Source: Henriciella marina
Lineage (GTDB): Bacteria > Pseudomonadota > Alphaproteobacteria > Caulobacterales > Hyphomonadaceae
Length of the DNA stretch: 64,000 bases
Direction: 5' to 3'
Assembly: GCF_027213945.1 (NCBI RefSeq)
Contig: NZ_JAPWGW010000003.1
Span: 186,001-250,000, forward strand
The translations under genes and the position numbers were made by a program. This document shows, piece by piece, positions 54,480-63,624 of the stretch. The notes beneath the pieces are model-generated. The model was not told the origin of the DNA. It did no database searches and saw only the letters and a list, made by a program, of their open reading frames with translations. Each line of letters begins with the position of its first letter. Positions within the stretch are counted from its first letter, which is position 1.

Positions 54480-55747
54480 TCGGCGTGAGAGAGCTTCACA
54501 GTTGGGATGGCCCCGATGCTTTCCCCGGCCGGGCGGTCCATGCTCGGCGAAGCAGCCGAGACATCCATCGGATAGGATCCAAGGCCAAGGTTCACGAAGC
54601 CAACACTCTCAGGCTCATTGATGAAGATGTTCACATCCGTCTCATCATTGCCGCCCCAGCTGGTGACCCCATCCCAGATGATCGGTGGCAAGTTGCCGCC
54701 AATGAGAGATGCCAGTTCACCCAGGTCGCCCTGCGGGTTGTAGCCGCTCTCGCCATAAGTGTTGTTGCGCACTTCGATATTGCGCGGCAGCGGGTTGTAA
54801 TCCTCATCGCTGAAGTCCTGCGAGTAGGCAGTAATCAGGACATGAGCGGTCTGGTTGTTGGCAAAACTGTTGTCGCGCACCATGACCTTTTCATTCGCCA
54901 TGATGATGACACCGGTGCCGGACGGAACGCTCGCCACGATATTACCAGGAGGGGCGAAGTTCCGGGTATTGTTGTCTTCGATCAGATTGTTTCTGATCAG
55001 GGTCGTGTTTCCGCCCATGACCGGCAGGTCTGGAAGGTCAAAGACGAGAATGCCGCCCGCATTGTTGCGAACGACATTGCCGTTGACGACGGCGTTCGAG
55101 GAATTCTCGATCTCGATACCGGCGACGTTGAATTCAGCGATATTGTCGCGAACGATGATATTATCGGACTGGCCGACATAGATGCCTGCATCGGACGCAC
55201 CGCGCACATGGCTGCCTTCAACAAGAACGTCCGTGCTCTCGACAGGGTAGATACCGTAAGCGCCATTGTCTTCGCTCGGCTCGCCCAGCCACTCGACCTT
55301 CACGTTTGAATAGGTGATGCGGTCGGCGCCTTTTGACTTGATGCCGTCGCCTTTGGTGTCGCGGACGGTGAAATTTGTCAGCGTGACATCATCAGACGTG
55401 ACAAGAAGCCCCTCGCCAGACCCCATCTGGTTCTTGAAGTCTAGAATGGTTTCGGACGGGGAGGCCCCGCGTAGGGTTACACCATCGACGTCCAGTGTCA
55501 GACCGTCCGTCATGGCGAACGTGCCAGCCGGCAGCGTGATCGTGCTGCCGGGTTGAGCTTCGATGAGCGCCGTCTGGAGGCGCAGTGCGAAGTCATCGCC
55601 CGCCTCGATGGTGCCGCCGGAAGCGCCGCTGGTGGTCCCATTTACAGACGACTGGTTGCCCGACGCGTCGCTGTCAGAGCCGTCCCCAGCGCCGCCGCAC
55701 GCAGCCAGAACACTCACACTCGCTGCGGCGAACAATAGTTTGCGCAT
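54476..55747 (-). CDS. Parallel beta-helix lipoprotein paired with the diheme cytochrome
   Basis: A product of 423 residues. The signal ends VLAAC (Cys17), followed by a Gly/Ser/Asp-rich linker. Right-handed beta-helix coils then run from about 55 to 330, with repeats such as GVTLRGASPSETILDF, VTLTNFTVRDTKGDGIKSKG, AGIYVGQSDNIIVRDN and AGIEIENSSNAVVNGNVVR. A C-terminal part (WDGVTSWGGNDETDVNIFINE) is non-repetitive. Such helices bind or cut polysaccharides, but no catalytic set is visible. It is upstream of and coupled to the cytochrome gene, matching a known but uncharacterised pairing. ATG 55747 follows GAAGGA. Confidence 0.88.
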   Translation of the reverse strand: MRKLLFAAASVSVLAACGGAGDGSDSDASGNQSSVNGTTSGASGGTIEAGDDFALRLQTALIEAQPGSTITLPAGTFAMTDGLTLDVDGVTLRGASPSETILDFKNQMGSGEGLLVTSDDVTLTNFTVRDTKGDGIKSKGADRITYSNVKVEWLGEPSEDNGAYGIYPVESTDVLVEGSHVRGASDAGIYVGQSDNIIVRDNIAEFNVAGIEIENSSNAVVNGNVVRNNAGGILVFDLPDLPVMGGNTTLIRNNLIEDNNTRNFAPPGNIVASVPSGTGVIIMANEKVMVRDNSFANNQTAHVLITAYSQDFSDEDYNPLPRNIEVRNNTYGESGYNPQGDLGELASLIGGNLPPIIWDGVTSWGGNDETDVNIFINEPESVGFVNLGLGSYPMDVSAASPSMDRPAGESIGAIPTVKLSHAE

Positions 55748-55816
55748 AACTGATTCCTTCAACTGATAAATCGGTCTTCACTTTCGCTATTTCCGGCTGC
55801 TTCGGCAACCCGGCGT

Positions 55817-55847
55817 AAAAAAAGGGCGCCGGATTTTTCCAGCGCCC
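55817..55847 (-). terminator. Rho-independent terminator after ahcY
   Basis: On the minus strand a 10-base stem (arms 55838-55847 and 55824-55833, with one G-U) with an AAAA loop, then a U-run from the A-run at 55817-55823. It ends the ahcY message 28 bases past its stop. Confidence 0.92.
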
Positions 55848-55874
55848 TCTTTCACGTGTCTGAACAGCTGCCGC

Positions 55875-57269
55875 CTAGTAGCGGTAGTGGTCTGGCTTGA
55901 ACGGGCCTTCTGTGGTCACGCCAATATAGTCGGCCTGCTCGGTGGACAGTTCCGTAAGACCGAGGCCCAGCTTGCCGAGGTGCAGGCGTGCCACCTTCTC
56001 GTCGAGGTGCTTGGGCAGTGTGTAAACGTCGTTCTTGTATTCGCCCTGGTTCTTGTGAAGGGCGATCTGGGCCAGCGTCTGGTTGGTGAAGGACGCCGAC
56101 ATCACGAAGGATGGGTGGCCCGTCGCATTGCCGAGGTTCACGAGACGTCCTTCAGACAGCAGGATGATGCGCTTGCCATCCGGGAAAGTGATCATGTCGA
56201 CTTGCGGCTTGATGTTTTCCCATTTGAAATTGCGCAGGCCTTCGACCTGGATCTCATTATCGAAGTGACCGATGTTACAGACGATCGCCATGTCTTTCAT
56301 GGCGCGCATGTGATCGACCGTGATGATGTCCTTGTTACCGGTTGCGGTGACAAAGATATCAGCCTCGCTGACATAGTCTTCCAGCGTCTGGACGTCGAAG
56401 CCGTCCATGGCCGCCTGCAGCGCACAGATCGGGTCAACTTCGGAGACCGTGACGCGTGCGCCGGAGCCTGCGAGCGACGCTGCAGAGCCCTTGCCCACAT
56501 CACCATATCCAGCGACGAACGCCTTCTTGCCGGCCATCATGACATCGGTGCCGCGGCGAATCGCGTCGACGAGCGATTCCTTACAGCCATACTTGTTGTC
56601 GAATTTCGACTTGGTGACCGAGTCGTTGACGTTGATCGCCGGGAAAGGCAGCTCGCCGCGCTTGGCGAGTTGGTAAAGGCGGTTCACGCCGGTCGTGGTC
56701 TCTTCGGACACGCCGCGAATTTCCTTTTTCACCCTGGCGAACCAGCCCGGCGTTGCAGCGATACGCTTCTTGATCTGCTTGAAGAGGTAGATCTCTTCCT
56801 CGGATTTCGGATCGTTGAGGAGAGACGGGTCATTCTCGGCCTTCTCGCCAAGGATGATGTACATGGTCGCGTCGCCGCCATCATCGAGGATGAGGTTGAT
56901 AAGCTCGCCATTCGGCCATTCGAAGATCTTGTCGCAGAAGTCCCAATACTCTTCCAGCGTCTCGCCCTTGTGAGCAAAGACCGGCGTGCCGGCATCGGCG
57001 ATTGCCGCTGCCGCGTGGTCCTGCGTGGAGTAAATGTTGCAGCTTGCCCAGCGCACTTCAGCGCCCAGCGCTTCCAGGGTCTGAATAAGCACGGCGGTCT
57101 GGATGGTCATGTGCAGCGAACCAGCGATGCGCGCGCCCTTCAGCGGCTGCTCTGCGCCATACTCTTCGCGCGCAGCCATGAGGCCTGGCATCTCGGTTTC
57201 GGCAATTGCGATTTCCTTGCGGCCAAATCCCGCCAGGGAGAGGTCCGCGACGGCGTAGTCATTAGCCAT
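55875..57269 (-). CDS. ahcY: Adenosylhomocysteinase
   Basis: AhcY splits S-adenosylhomocysteine to adenosine and homocysteine, using bound NAD. The 464-residue product has [39 protein letters not shown], the NAD-fold [22 protein letters not shown] and the C-terminal [10 protein letters not shown]. The insertion typical of the longer bacterial and plant type is present. It clears the product of all methyltransferases, including CcrM. I looked for a SAH or SAM riboswitch in the 150-base gap upstream and saw no convincing one. It has a clear ribosome site AAAGGATC and a terminator. Confidence 0.97.
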   Translation of the reverse strand: MANDYAVADLSLAGFGRKEIAIAETEMPGLMAAREEYGAEQPLKGARIAGSLHMTIQTAVLIQTLEALGAEVRWASCNIYSTQDHAAAAIADAGTPVFAHKGETLEEYWDFCDKIFEWPNGELINLILDDGGDATMYIILGEKAENDPSLLNDPKSEEEIYLFKQIKKRIAATPGWFARVKKEIRGVSEETTTGVNRLYQLAKRGELPFPAINVNDSVTKSKFDNKYGCKESLVDAIRRGTDVMMAGKKAFVAGYGDVGKGSAASLAGSGARVTVSEVDPICALQAAMDGFDVQTLEDYVSEADIFVTATGNKDIITVDHMRAMKDMAIVCNIGHFDNEIQVEGLRNFKWENIKPQVDMITFPDGKRIILLSEGRLVNLGNATGHPSFVMSASFTNQTLAQIALHKNQGEYKNDVYTLPKHLDEKVARLHLGKLGLGLTELSTEQADYIGVTTEGPFKPDHYRY

Positions 57270-57420
57270 ATCAATGATCCTTTATATGATTTATTTTGCC
57301 ACTTAACCCAGCGTCCTGCCGGGATCAAGCAGGCGAGCCGCACTAATGACGCATTCTGGTTGTGGTAATTCTGCAACGCCCACGCTAGTTTGTGTTCTGG
57401 GCTGGTAGATTGGAGACTTC

Positions 57421-58023
57421 ATGCCCCGCTTTTTGAGCCTCGGCCTCATCGCTTTCGCCTGCGCCTTGCCTTCGCTCGCGCAGGACCGGTTGGTGGTCAC
57501 TGAAGTCAGCACGGACGACGTTACCATCGAAGACGAGGACGCAATTGTCCGCCTGCCGGCCAATGGTGAAGTCCGCTCCCGGCGCGACCGGGAGCGCCTG
57601 CAGGCCGACAAGCTGAAGCTTGGCGGCGGCCTTCTTGCCTCTTTCGATACGAATGAAGACGGCATCGTAAGCCGCACCGATCTCTCAGCTGGCATCGAAG
57701 CGGCGTTCGCGGACGCCGATGCGAATGGCGATGGAGAGCTCACCGCACTCGAACAGCAGGCATGGGCGCGTAGCCTGCCGACCCGTGACAACTCTCTGGC
57801 CAACCCGGTCCGCTTCGACCCGAACCTCGACCGGCGCGTCAGCTTCGAAGAGTTTTCCGCCGTCATTACCGATCTCTGGAATGACTACAGGGCCGATGGC
57901 GATGATATGCTCAAGGTGTCCGCACTGAAGGCACCTGAAGAAAAGAAAAACCGCTTCCCCAACCTTCTCGACGGGGAACTGACCTCTCGGGCCGGATCAA
58001 CCATCCCGCAGTTCAGGCGCTAA
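57421..58023 (+). CDS. Secreted EF-hand protein
   Basis: A product of 200 residues with a signal peptide (FLSLGLIAFACALPSLAQ). Three calcium-loop candidates are visible: FDTNEDGIVSRTDL, ADANGDGELTALEQ and FDPNLDRRVSFEEF. The first two keep the D-x-[DN]-x-D-G pattern; the third has Arg where Gly is usual. Proteins of this sort are common in Caulobacterales and may bind calcium in the periplasm. Function unknown. It is divergent from ahcY across 151 bases that show no other feature, and its end overlaps the convergent kinase by 11 bases. Confidence 0.85.
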   Translation: MPRFLSLGLIAFACALPSLAQDRLVVTEVSTDDVTIEDEDAIVRLPANGEVRSRRDRERLQADKLKLGGGLLASFDTNEDGIVSRTDLSAGIEAAFADADANGDGELTALEQQAWARSLPTRDNSLANPVRFDPNLDRRVSFEEFSAVITDLWNDYRADGDDMLKVSALKAPEEKKNRFPNLLDGELTSRAGSTIPQFRR

Positions 58024-59155
58024 TAGCCGTCCTGCGATGCGCCGGGATGGTCAGCTCAAGAACGTAACCTTCGGAACTGGAACTACGGGAGATGGCCGCC
58101 CCGATCCGCGAAGCTGCTGACTCCACGATCTTTGTGCCAAGCCCTGAGTTTCTCGACTGTCGGTCAGCGGCGTCTTTATGGCCCGACCAATCGTCACTTT
58201 CTCCAATGCCATTGTCCGCACATCGGATGACCATGTCATCCCCAGACCCGCGCACCTCGATCGTGATGCGGCCTTCGCGGTCATCGGGAAAACCATGCTT
58301 GACCGAATTGGCGACAAACTCGCTCACAATAATGCCCACAGCGCCTGCCACTTGCGATGTGACCTCGGCTTCGAGCGTCTGCAGATCAATTGAAATTCGC
58401 TCAGGCAGGCTATCGCGGATATACCGCACAAGGTCCTCCAGATAATCATCCAGCGGCACGACCTTTCCATCAGCGGATTTGTGAAGGGCACCGTGCAAGG
58501 CGGAAACCGCTTCAATCTTGCTGGCGACGGAATTCAGGACCGTGGCCGCGTCGATCTCGCCCTTTTTAAACTGTTTCGTGTAAACGCGGACATAGGACGC
58601 AACGGTCTGCAACGAGTTCTTCACCCGGTGGTCCATCTCATTGCGCAGGATCTCGTGCTCGCGCAGCGCCAGTCTTAGATCGAGCTCGCGCATAACCCGC
58701 CGAGCGAGTATGCCCAGGGCTTCCTTCTGATAGTCGGTCAGCTTACGCGGTTTGTGATCGAGCACGCACAGCGTCCCGAGCGGCAAACCATTCTGTGGCT
58801 TCAACAGGTAGCCCGCATAGAATCGCAGCCCGCCCTCCGGCGCCAGGCAAAGCTCATTTTCAGCGGTACGCGGGTCCTGCAGCGTGTCCGGAATCTCAAC
58901 AAAGTCGGACTCCAGGATCACATGGGAGCAGATCGAGGTTGGCAGGGGGGTCTCGCGCGTCCCGAGGCCGATTTCCGCCTTGAACCACTGGCGGTGCTCG
59001 TCAATCATGTTGACCACTGAAATCGGTGTTTCGCAGATCTTCGCGGCAAGTTCGACGATCTCGTCAAAGTCTCGCTCTCGCGGCGTATCAAGGATTTCGT
59101 AGCGGTGCAGCGTTGCTATACGCTGGCGCTGTAGGGGGTGAGGCTGCGCGGACAT
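58013..59155 (-). CDS. GAF-domain histidine kinase of the HisKA_2 (HWE-related) type
   Basis: A soluble sensor kinase of 380 residues. The N-terminus (about 15-165) is a GAF domain, EILDTPRERDFDEIVELAAKIC...SVVNMIDEHRQWFK, as in light- or ligand-sensing kinases. The phospho-His is His176 in RNEMDHRVKNSLQTVASYV, the HisKA_2 box. The ATPase part has IIVSEFVANSVKHGFPDD and CADNGIGESDDW. Such kinases act in general stress response or light signalling of alphaproteobacteria, often with PhyR/NepR, none of which is nearby. ATG 59155 was chosen over an upstream TTG. Confidence 0.9.
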   Translation of the reverse strand: MSAQPHPLQRQRIATLHRYEILDTPRERDFDEIVELAAKICETPISVVNMIDEHRQWFKAEIGLGTRETPLPTSICSHVILESDFVEIPDTLQDPRTAENELCLAPEGGLRFYAGYLLKPQNGLPLGTLCVLDHKPRKLTDYQKEALGILARRVMRELDLRLALREHEILRNEMDHRVKNSLQTVASYVRVYTKQFKKGEIDAATVLNSVASKIEAVSALHGALHKSADGKVVPLDDYLEDLVRYIRDSLPERISIDLQTLEAEVTSQVAGAVGIIVSEFVANSVKHGFPDDREGRITIEVRGSGDDMVIRCADNGIGESDDWSGHKDAADRQSRNSGLGTKIVESAASRIGAAISRSSSSEGYVLELTIPAHRRTAISA

Positions 59156-59326
59156 ATTCTTCGTTCTGACTTCGTTGAATTCCAAAGAGTTTCGGCGCGT
59201 CTACCACGCATTGATACCGTAGCACCATATACGTGGCGTCAGCCCTGCTGCATTGCGGTGCCCGGTTGCCCCTACCACAAGACGGCCTGGATCGCTAAAC
59301 AATCGAGCTCAACAAGGATTCTGCCC

Positions 59327-62119
59327 ATGCCAACCGCACCGATCAATGAAGACAGCCACCTCTACCTGATCGATGCGAGCGCATACATCTTCCGCGCTTT
59401 CCATGCCCTGCCCCCGCTCAGCCGCGCCTCTGACGGCCTGCCGGTCGGCGCGGTCGCAGGCTTTTCCAACATGCTCTGGAAACTGCTGGAAGAGCTGAAG
59501 GGCGATGAGCGCCCGACCCATTTCGCCTGTATCTTCGACAAGGGCAGCTACACCTTCCGCAATGACCTCTACCCCGACTACAAGGCCAACCGGGATGAGC
59601 CGCCAGAAGACCTTCGCCCACAATTCCCTTTGGTGCGCGAGGCCTCCATCGCCTTTGCCTGTCATGCGCTGGAAATCGAAGGCTATGAGGCCGACGACCT
59701 GATCGCCACCTATGCGCGCCAGGCCGCCGCAAAAGGCGCGCGCGTCACAATCGTGTCGTCCGACAAGGACCTCATGCAGCTGGTGACCGACAAGATCACC
59801 ATGCTCGACACGATGAAGAACAAGACCCTCGGCATTGATGATGTCTATGAGAAATTCGGCGTCGGACCAGAGCTTGTGGTCGACGTCCAGTCGCTCGCAG
59901 GCGACAGCACCGATAATGTCCCCGGCGCCCCCGGCATCGGCGTAAAGACCGCCGCCCAGCTCCTCGGAGAGTATGGCAGCGTCGAAGAGCTTCTCGCCCG
60001 CGCCGAGGAGATCAAGCAGCCCAAGCGCCGCCAGACCCTGATCGACCATGCCGATCAGGTCCGCATCTCCAAGAAACTCGTCCAGCTCGACGAGAATGTG
60101 CCTGTCGAAGTCCCCGTCGAGGACCTTGCCGTCTGCGACCCGGACCCGAAAACCCTCATCGACTTTCTCGAAAGGATGGAGTTCCGCACCATCACCCGCC
60201 GCGTTCGCGAGACGTTTGAGGCTGACGGCGTCATCGAGGAAACGACCACCGCCGATATCGGCTTCGACCGCGAGGCCTATACCTGTATCCGCGACTTCAA
60301 GACCCTCGAGGACTGGATCGCCCGCGCCTATGAGGCCGGGGTCGTCGGTGTCGACTGCGAGACCAACAGCCTCGACTGCCAGACCTGCGACCTTGTCGGC
60401 GTCTCTATCGCCATCGCGCCGAATGAAGCCGCCTATATCCCGCTCGGCCATATCGACCCGGATCATTCCGGCGGGGACGACATGTTCGATGCCGCCCCGC
60501 CCCGTCAGGTCCGCAAGGAAGACGCGCTCGCCGCGCTCAAACCCCTGCTCGAAGATCCTGCCGTCCTGAAAGTCGGCCAGAACTTCAAATACGATCTCAC
60601 CGTCTTCCATCGTAACGGCATCGACGTCGGGCCCGTCGATGACACGATGCTGATCTCATTCGTGCTGCACGCCGGCATGCACGGCCACGGCATGGATGAG
60701 CTGTCCGAACGCTATTTCAGCCACACGCCCATCCCCTTCAAGGAAGTCTGCGGCTCGGGCCAGAAGCAGATCACCTTTGACCGCGTCCCTCTCGACAAGG
60801 CGACCGAATACGCCGCCGAGGATGCCGACGTCACCCTCCGCCTCTGGACCTACCTCAAGCCCTATCTCCACAAGGAGAAGGTCACCACCGTCTATGAAAC
60901 GCTGGATCGCCCACTCATCCCGGTGCTGGCCGACATGGAGCGCCACGGCATCAAGGTGGACCGCGACTTTCTCTCGCGCCTCTCGGCAGATTTCCAGCAG
61001 CGCATGGCAGGCTATGAAGACGCCGCCTACAAGTCCGCAGGCACAGAGTTCAATATGGGCTCGCCCAAACAGCTGGGTGAAATCCTGTTCGGAGCGATGG
61101 GTCTGCCCGGCGGCAAGAAGACGAAATCCGGCGCATGGTCGACCGATGCCAGCCAGCTTGAAACCCTCGCCGCCGAAGGCCACGAACTGCCCCAGATCAT
61201 CCTCGACTGGCGCACCCTCTCAAAGCTCCGCTCGACCTATACCGAGGCGCTGCAGGACGCGATCAACCCGAATACGAAACGCGTCCACACAAGCTACTCC
61301 ATGGCGGGCGCACAGACGGGGCGTCTCTCATCGACCGATCCGAACCTGCAGAACATCCCGATCCGCACCGAGGAAGGCCGCAAGATCCGCGAAGCCTTCA
61401 TCGCCGACGAAGGCAATGTCCTCATCAGCGCGGACTACAGCCAGATCGAGCTGCGCCTGCTTGCCCATATCGCAAACATCGACGCGCTGAAGACCGCCTT
61501 CAATGAAGGTCTCGACATTCACGCCATGACGGCCAGCGAGATGTTTGACACGCCCATTGAAGGCATGGACCCGATGGTCCGCCGCCGCGCCAAGGCGATC
61601 AATTTCGGCATCATCTACGGCATTTCTGCCTTCGGCCTTGCCAACCAGCTCGGCATCGATCGCGGCGAGGCATCCGACTATATCAAGGCCTACTTCCAGA
61701 AATTCCCCGGCATCCGGAAATACATGGATGAGACCAAGGAATTCGCGAAGGATAACCTCTACGTCCAGACCGCCTTTGGCCGAAAGCTGCATCTGAAAGA
61801 CATGAACTCAAAGAACGGCGCCATGCGCGCCTTCTCGGAACGCCAGGCCATCAATGCCCCCATCCAGGGCTCTGCCGCCGACATCATCAAACGCGCCATG
61901 ATCGAAATGCCGGGCGCGCTGGCGGCCAAGAAGCTCGACGCAAAGATGCTACTGCAGGTCCACGACGAACTCGTCTTCGAATGCCCAGAGAATCAAGCCG
62001 AAGACACCATCGCCGTCATCCGTCGCGTCATGCAAAAAGCGCCGCTTCCGGCGTTGGACCTCTCCGTCCCGCTGGACGTCGATGCGAACGCCGCGAAGAC
62101 ATGGGCGGAGGCGCATTAG
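59327..62119 (+). CDS. polA: DNA polymerase I
   Basis: A 930-residue polymerase. The 5'-3' exonuclease (1-290) begins HLYLIDASAYIFRAFHALPP and includes FDKGSYTFRNDLYPDYKANR and the helix-hairpin-helix PGAPGIGVKTAAQLL. The proofreading domain keeps DCETNSLD, so 3'-5' exonuclease activity is probable. The polymerase motifs are DYSQIELRLLAHI (A), MVRRRAKAINFGIIYGIS (B) and QVHDELVFE (C). It fills gaps in repair and removes RNA primers. ATG 59327 has AAGGA upstream; the frame opens earlier at 59138 without homology. It ends with TAG directly next to the GTG of the following gene. Confidence 0.97.
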   Translation: MPTAPINEDSHLYLIDASAYIFRAFHALPPLSRASDGLPVGAVAGFSNMLWKLLEELKGDERPTHFACIFDKGSYTFRNDLYPDYKANRDEPPEDLRPQFPLVREASIAFACHALEIEGYEADDLIATYARQAAAKGARVTIVSSDKDLMQLVTDKITMLDTMKNKTLGIDDVYEKFGVGPELVVDVQSLAGDSTDNVPGAPGIGVKTAAQLLGEYGSVEELLARAEEIKQPKRRQTLIDHADQVRISKKLVQLDENVPVEVPVEDLAVCDPDPKTLIDFLERMEFRTITRRVRETFEADGVIEETTTADIGFDREAYTCIRDFKTLEDWIARAYEAGVVGVDCETNSLDCQTCDLVGVSIAIAPNEAAYIPLGHIDPDHSGGDDMFDAAPPRQVRKEDALAALKPLLEDPAVLKVGQNFKYDLTVFHRNGIDVGPVDDTMLISFVLHAGMHGHGMDELSERYFSHTPIPFKEVCGSGQKQITFDRVPLDKATEYAAEDADVTLRLWTYLKPYLHKEKVTTVYETLDRPLIPVLADMERHGIKVDRDFLSRLSADFQQRMAGYEDAAYKSAGTEFNMGSPKQLGEILFGAMGLPGGKKTKSGAWSTDASQLETLAAEGHELPQIILDWRTLSKLRSTYTEALQDAINPNTKRVHTSYSMAGAQTGRLSSTDPNLQNIPIRTEEGRKIREAFIADEGNVLISADYSQIELRLLAHIANIDALKTAFNEGLDIHAMTASEMFDTPIEGMDPMVRRRAKAINFGIIYGISAFGLANQLGIDRGEASDYIKAYFQKFPGIRKYMDETKEFAKDNLYVQTAFGRKLHLKDMNSKNGAMRAFSERQAINAPIQGSAADIIKRAMIEMPGALAAKKLDAKMLLQVHDELVFECPENQAEDTIAVIRRVMQKAPLPALDLSVPLDVDANAAKTWAEAH

Positions 62120-62857
62120 GTGAGCTGGAAAAGCCTTCTCATTGCGATGGCACTAGGGGGGCTTTTGAGCGAGCAATTGGCAATTGCGCAATCTCAATCG
62201 CAACGGCATCCACAGCCGCAGTTGATAACTGAGATGGACGGACTGCTGCAGTCCAAGTCTTCGATGATGCGCCGCATCAAAGCGTGGTTTCCCGATGCCT
62301 ATGCAGACTTTGTCGAGCAACTTGCATCTAGCGATGAAGTACCTTCTGAGACCGCAATCATGGAAATGGCAAACCAACTTGTCTCAAGAATTCGGCGCGA
62401 TAAGGCCGACTTTATCAGACAGGCTTCAGACGGTCAGCTGAAGAGCCTGGTGCGAGCAGACCAGCTTATGCATGAAACCGTATTGGAAAAATATGGGCCG
62501 GTCACCTGCGCAGAATTTGCCCTCAGCGGTGTAAATTCGCTGACTAGGGAGCAAGCCGTGGGCATCCGGTACGTCCTTCGGATGCGCGGAAATTTGATGC
62601 TGGACGCAATTCGCGGAGGCCTGCAATCAAATAAATCTCTGGCTGAACCCTCGCCCCAGGATTGGCGTCTTCTGATCGACTATTGGTACTCCATAGGGGG
62701 AAGCGAGGCGAAGCTTGAGGCACTAACCGACAGGCAAAACGTATCGCCCGATCTGTGCGAGCTATCCATAAGCTTTTCCGATGCGATACACGAACTACCC
62801 GGTGAACCGGGGCAACGCATCAGGGCTGAGATCGCTGTTGAAGCCGCTCGGGACTGA
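62120..62857 (+). CDS. Secreted hypothetical protein downstream of polA
   Basis: A product of 245 residues. GTG 62120 directly follows the polA stop, with GGAGG (62107-62111) inside polA. The signal peptide is SLLIAMALGGLLSEQLAIAQ. The mature part is helical and polar (SKSSMMRRIKAWFPDAYADF, then ADFIRQASDGQLKSLVRADQLMHE, then an AEFALSGVNSL region) with two cysteines. By eye its base composition is lower in GC and its codon use looser than in polA, so it may be a recent arrival or a poorly expressed gene. I do not recognise the family. Confidence 0.65.
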   Translation: MSWKSLLIAMALGGLLSEQLAIAQSQSQRHPQPQLITEMDGLLQSKSSMMRRIKAWFPDAYADFVEQLASSDEVPSETAIMEMANQLVSRIRRDKADFIRQASDGQLKSLVRADQLMHETVLEKYGPVTCAEFALSGVNSLTREQAVGIRYVLRMRGNLMLDAIRGGLQSNKSLAEPSPQDWRLLIDYWYSIGGSEAKLEALTDRQNVSPDLCELSISFSDAIHELPGEPGQRIRAEIAVEAARD

Positions 62858-62931
62858 CGTCTAATCGACAGATCGCAGACCTTGCCATTCAGCCATGTCT
62901 GGGCATTCCGAACAAACTCCACCCTCCCGAA

Positions 62932-62953
62932 GACCCCTGTGTAGGCAGGGGTC
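62932..62953. repeat. Hairpin repeat 1 (GACCCCTG/CAGGGGTC)
   Basis: Perfect 8-base arms GACCCCTG (62932-62939) and CAGGGGTC (62946-62953) with loop TGTAGG. Strings like this are common intergenic repeats in Caulobacterales and sphingomonads. It could also act as a terminator for the polA unit, but no U-tract follows. Confidence 0.7.
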
Positions 62954-63001
62954 CATGGTGGTAAATTTCGAATTTTTGCTGAGCTGTGAAGGAGCGCTAT
63001 G

Positions 63002-63023
63002 GATACCTGCCTGCGCAGGTATC
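63002..63023. repeat. Hairpin repeat 2 (GATACCTGC/GCAGGTATC)
   Basis: Perfect 9-base arms GATACCTGC (63002-63010) and GCAGGTATC (63015-63023) with loop CTGC. It is similar in layout to hairpin 1, about 70 bases away. Confidence 0.7.
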
Positions 63024-63067
63024 TCCGGAACGGTGTGGATAGAGCGCTAACACTCGCATCCCGCGTC

Positions 63068-63095
63068 ACCCTCGATGGCGAAGCCATCTGAGGGT
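63068..63095. repeat. Hairpin repeat 3 (ACCCTCGATGGC...)
   Basis: Arms ACCCTCGATGGC (63068-63079) and GCCATC-T-GAGGGT (63083-63095) with a GAA loop and one bulged T. A 12-base stem. Its composition suggests a mobile or dispersed intergenic element rather than a gene terminator. Confidence 0.7.
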
Positions 63096-63202
63096 CCAGC
63101 TCCGGCGCACTCAATTTCGCGCGAACACCCATGGCCGAAGACGGACGCTCAGACCGCGGGCGCGGTCAAGCGTGACGCAAGATTGAGAACGCCCACTAAA
63201 CC

Positions 63203-63245
63203 TTCCCCTCTCCCGCGGGAGAGGGGCCAGGGGTGAGGGGGACTG
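63203..63245 (+). repeat. Long inverted repeat element, copy A
   Basis: Contains the palindrome CCCCTCTCCC-GC-GGGAGAGGGG (63205-63226) followed by CCAGGGGTGAGGGGGACTGCC. An almost identical block lies in reverse orientation at 63343-63384, so the two are paired copies of one element. The layout is like REP/BIME-type elements. Confidence 0.75.
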
Positions 63246-63342
63246 CCCTTGCGATATGGGCCCTGGCCAGCAGTGATACCCCGGCCCGACTCCTGCTTTG
63301 AGAGGGAGGCATCACTGCCGCCCTCGGTCAATTCTGTAGATG

Positions 63343-63384
63343 CCGCCCCCTCATCCCCGGCCCTTCTCCCAAGGGAGAAGGGAG
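63343..63384 (-). repeat. Long inverted repeat element, copy B (reverse orientation)
   Basis: Reads, on the minus strand, CCCTTCTCCC-TT-GGGAGAAGGG then CCGGGGATGAGGGGGCGGCATC, closely matching copy A. The palindrome core is 63362-63381. The pair could form a large cruciform of about 180 bases. Confidence 0.75.
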
Positions 63385-63504
63385 AAGGATGGCTGCCCCC
63401 TCGAAGGCACCTGCATCGTCTTAAGATACGCCCGCAAGGCGTCGATCTGCTGCCGCTCGAATTGCCGGTGCAGCGTGCGCGGGGATGATCGGCACTTATG
63501 AAAA

Positions 63505-63540
63505 GGCGCTCATCCTGAGCGAAGTCGAAGGACGAGCGCC
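63505..63540. repeat. Dispersed hairpin repeat with core CCTGAGCGAAGTCGAAGGA
   Basis: Arms GGCGCTCATCCT (63505-63516) and AGGACGAGCGCC (63529-63540) pair over 12 bases with one mismatch. The loop region holds GAGCGAAGTCGA. This core is a widespread intergenic repeat in many proteobacteria as I recall it; recognition is by memory. Confidence 0.75.
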
Positions 63541-63624
63541 GCCCGCCTAGCCTTTTCGTCTCACTTGACCTCCCGCCCGAGGCTGCGAACACTCGCGGAA
63601 AGACGAGACGAGGAAACGCGAACC

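Larger units (their letters stand above)
62858..63624. other. Repeat-rich non-coding gap between the polA unit and the next lipoprotein gene
   Basis: A 767-base stretch with no convincing gene. It holds at least five strong inverted repeats or hairpins, listed separately, and several strings that look like dispersed intergenic repeats. A 206-codon open frame on the minus strand (63149-63769) crosses the hairpins, has low-complexity Arg/Gly/Ser content and no ribosome site; I regard it as chance. A weak promoter for the gene at 63625 may lie in the last 60 bases, which are otherwise plain. Confidence 0.8.

Noticed and set aside
55887-57368. A 493-codon open frame antisense to ahcY
   Set aside because: It is the mirror of a highly conserved gene in a GC-rich genome, has no plausible start site and no recognisable domain.
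57270-57420. Possible SAH or SAM riboswitch upstream of ahcY
   Set aside because: There is a small CCTGC...GCAGG hairpin, but the conserved cores of SAH, SAM-II or SAM/SAH riboswitches could not be matched by eye.
59309-60610. A 433-codon open frame antisense to polA
   Set aside because: It is a shadow of the polA coding frame with Asp/Gly/Val-rich composition typical of antisense frames.
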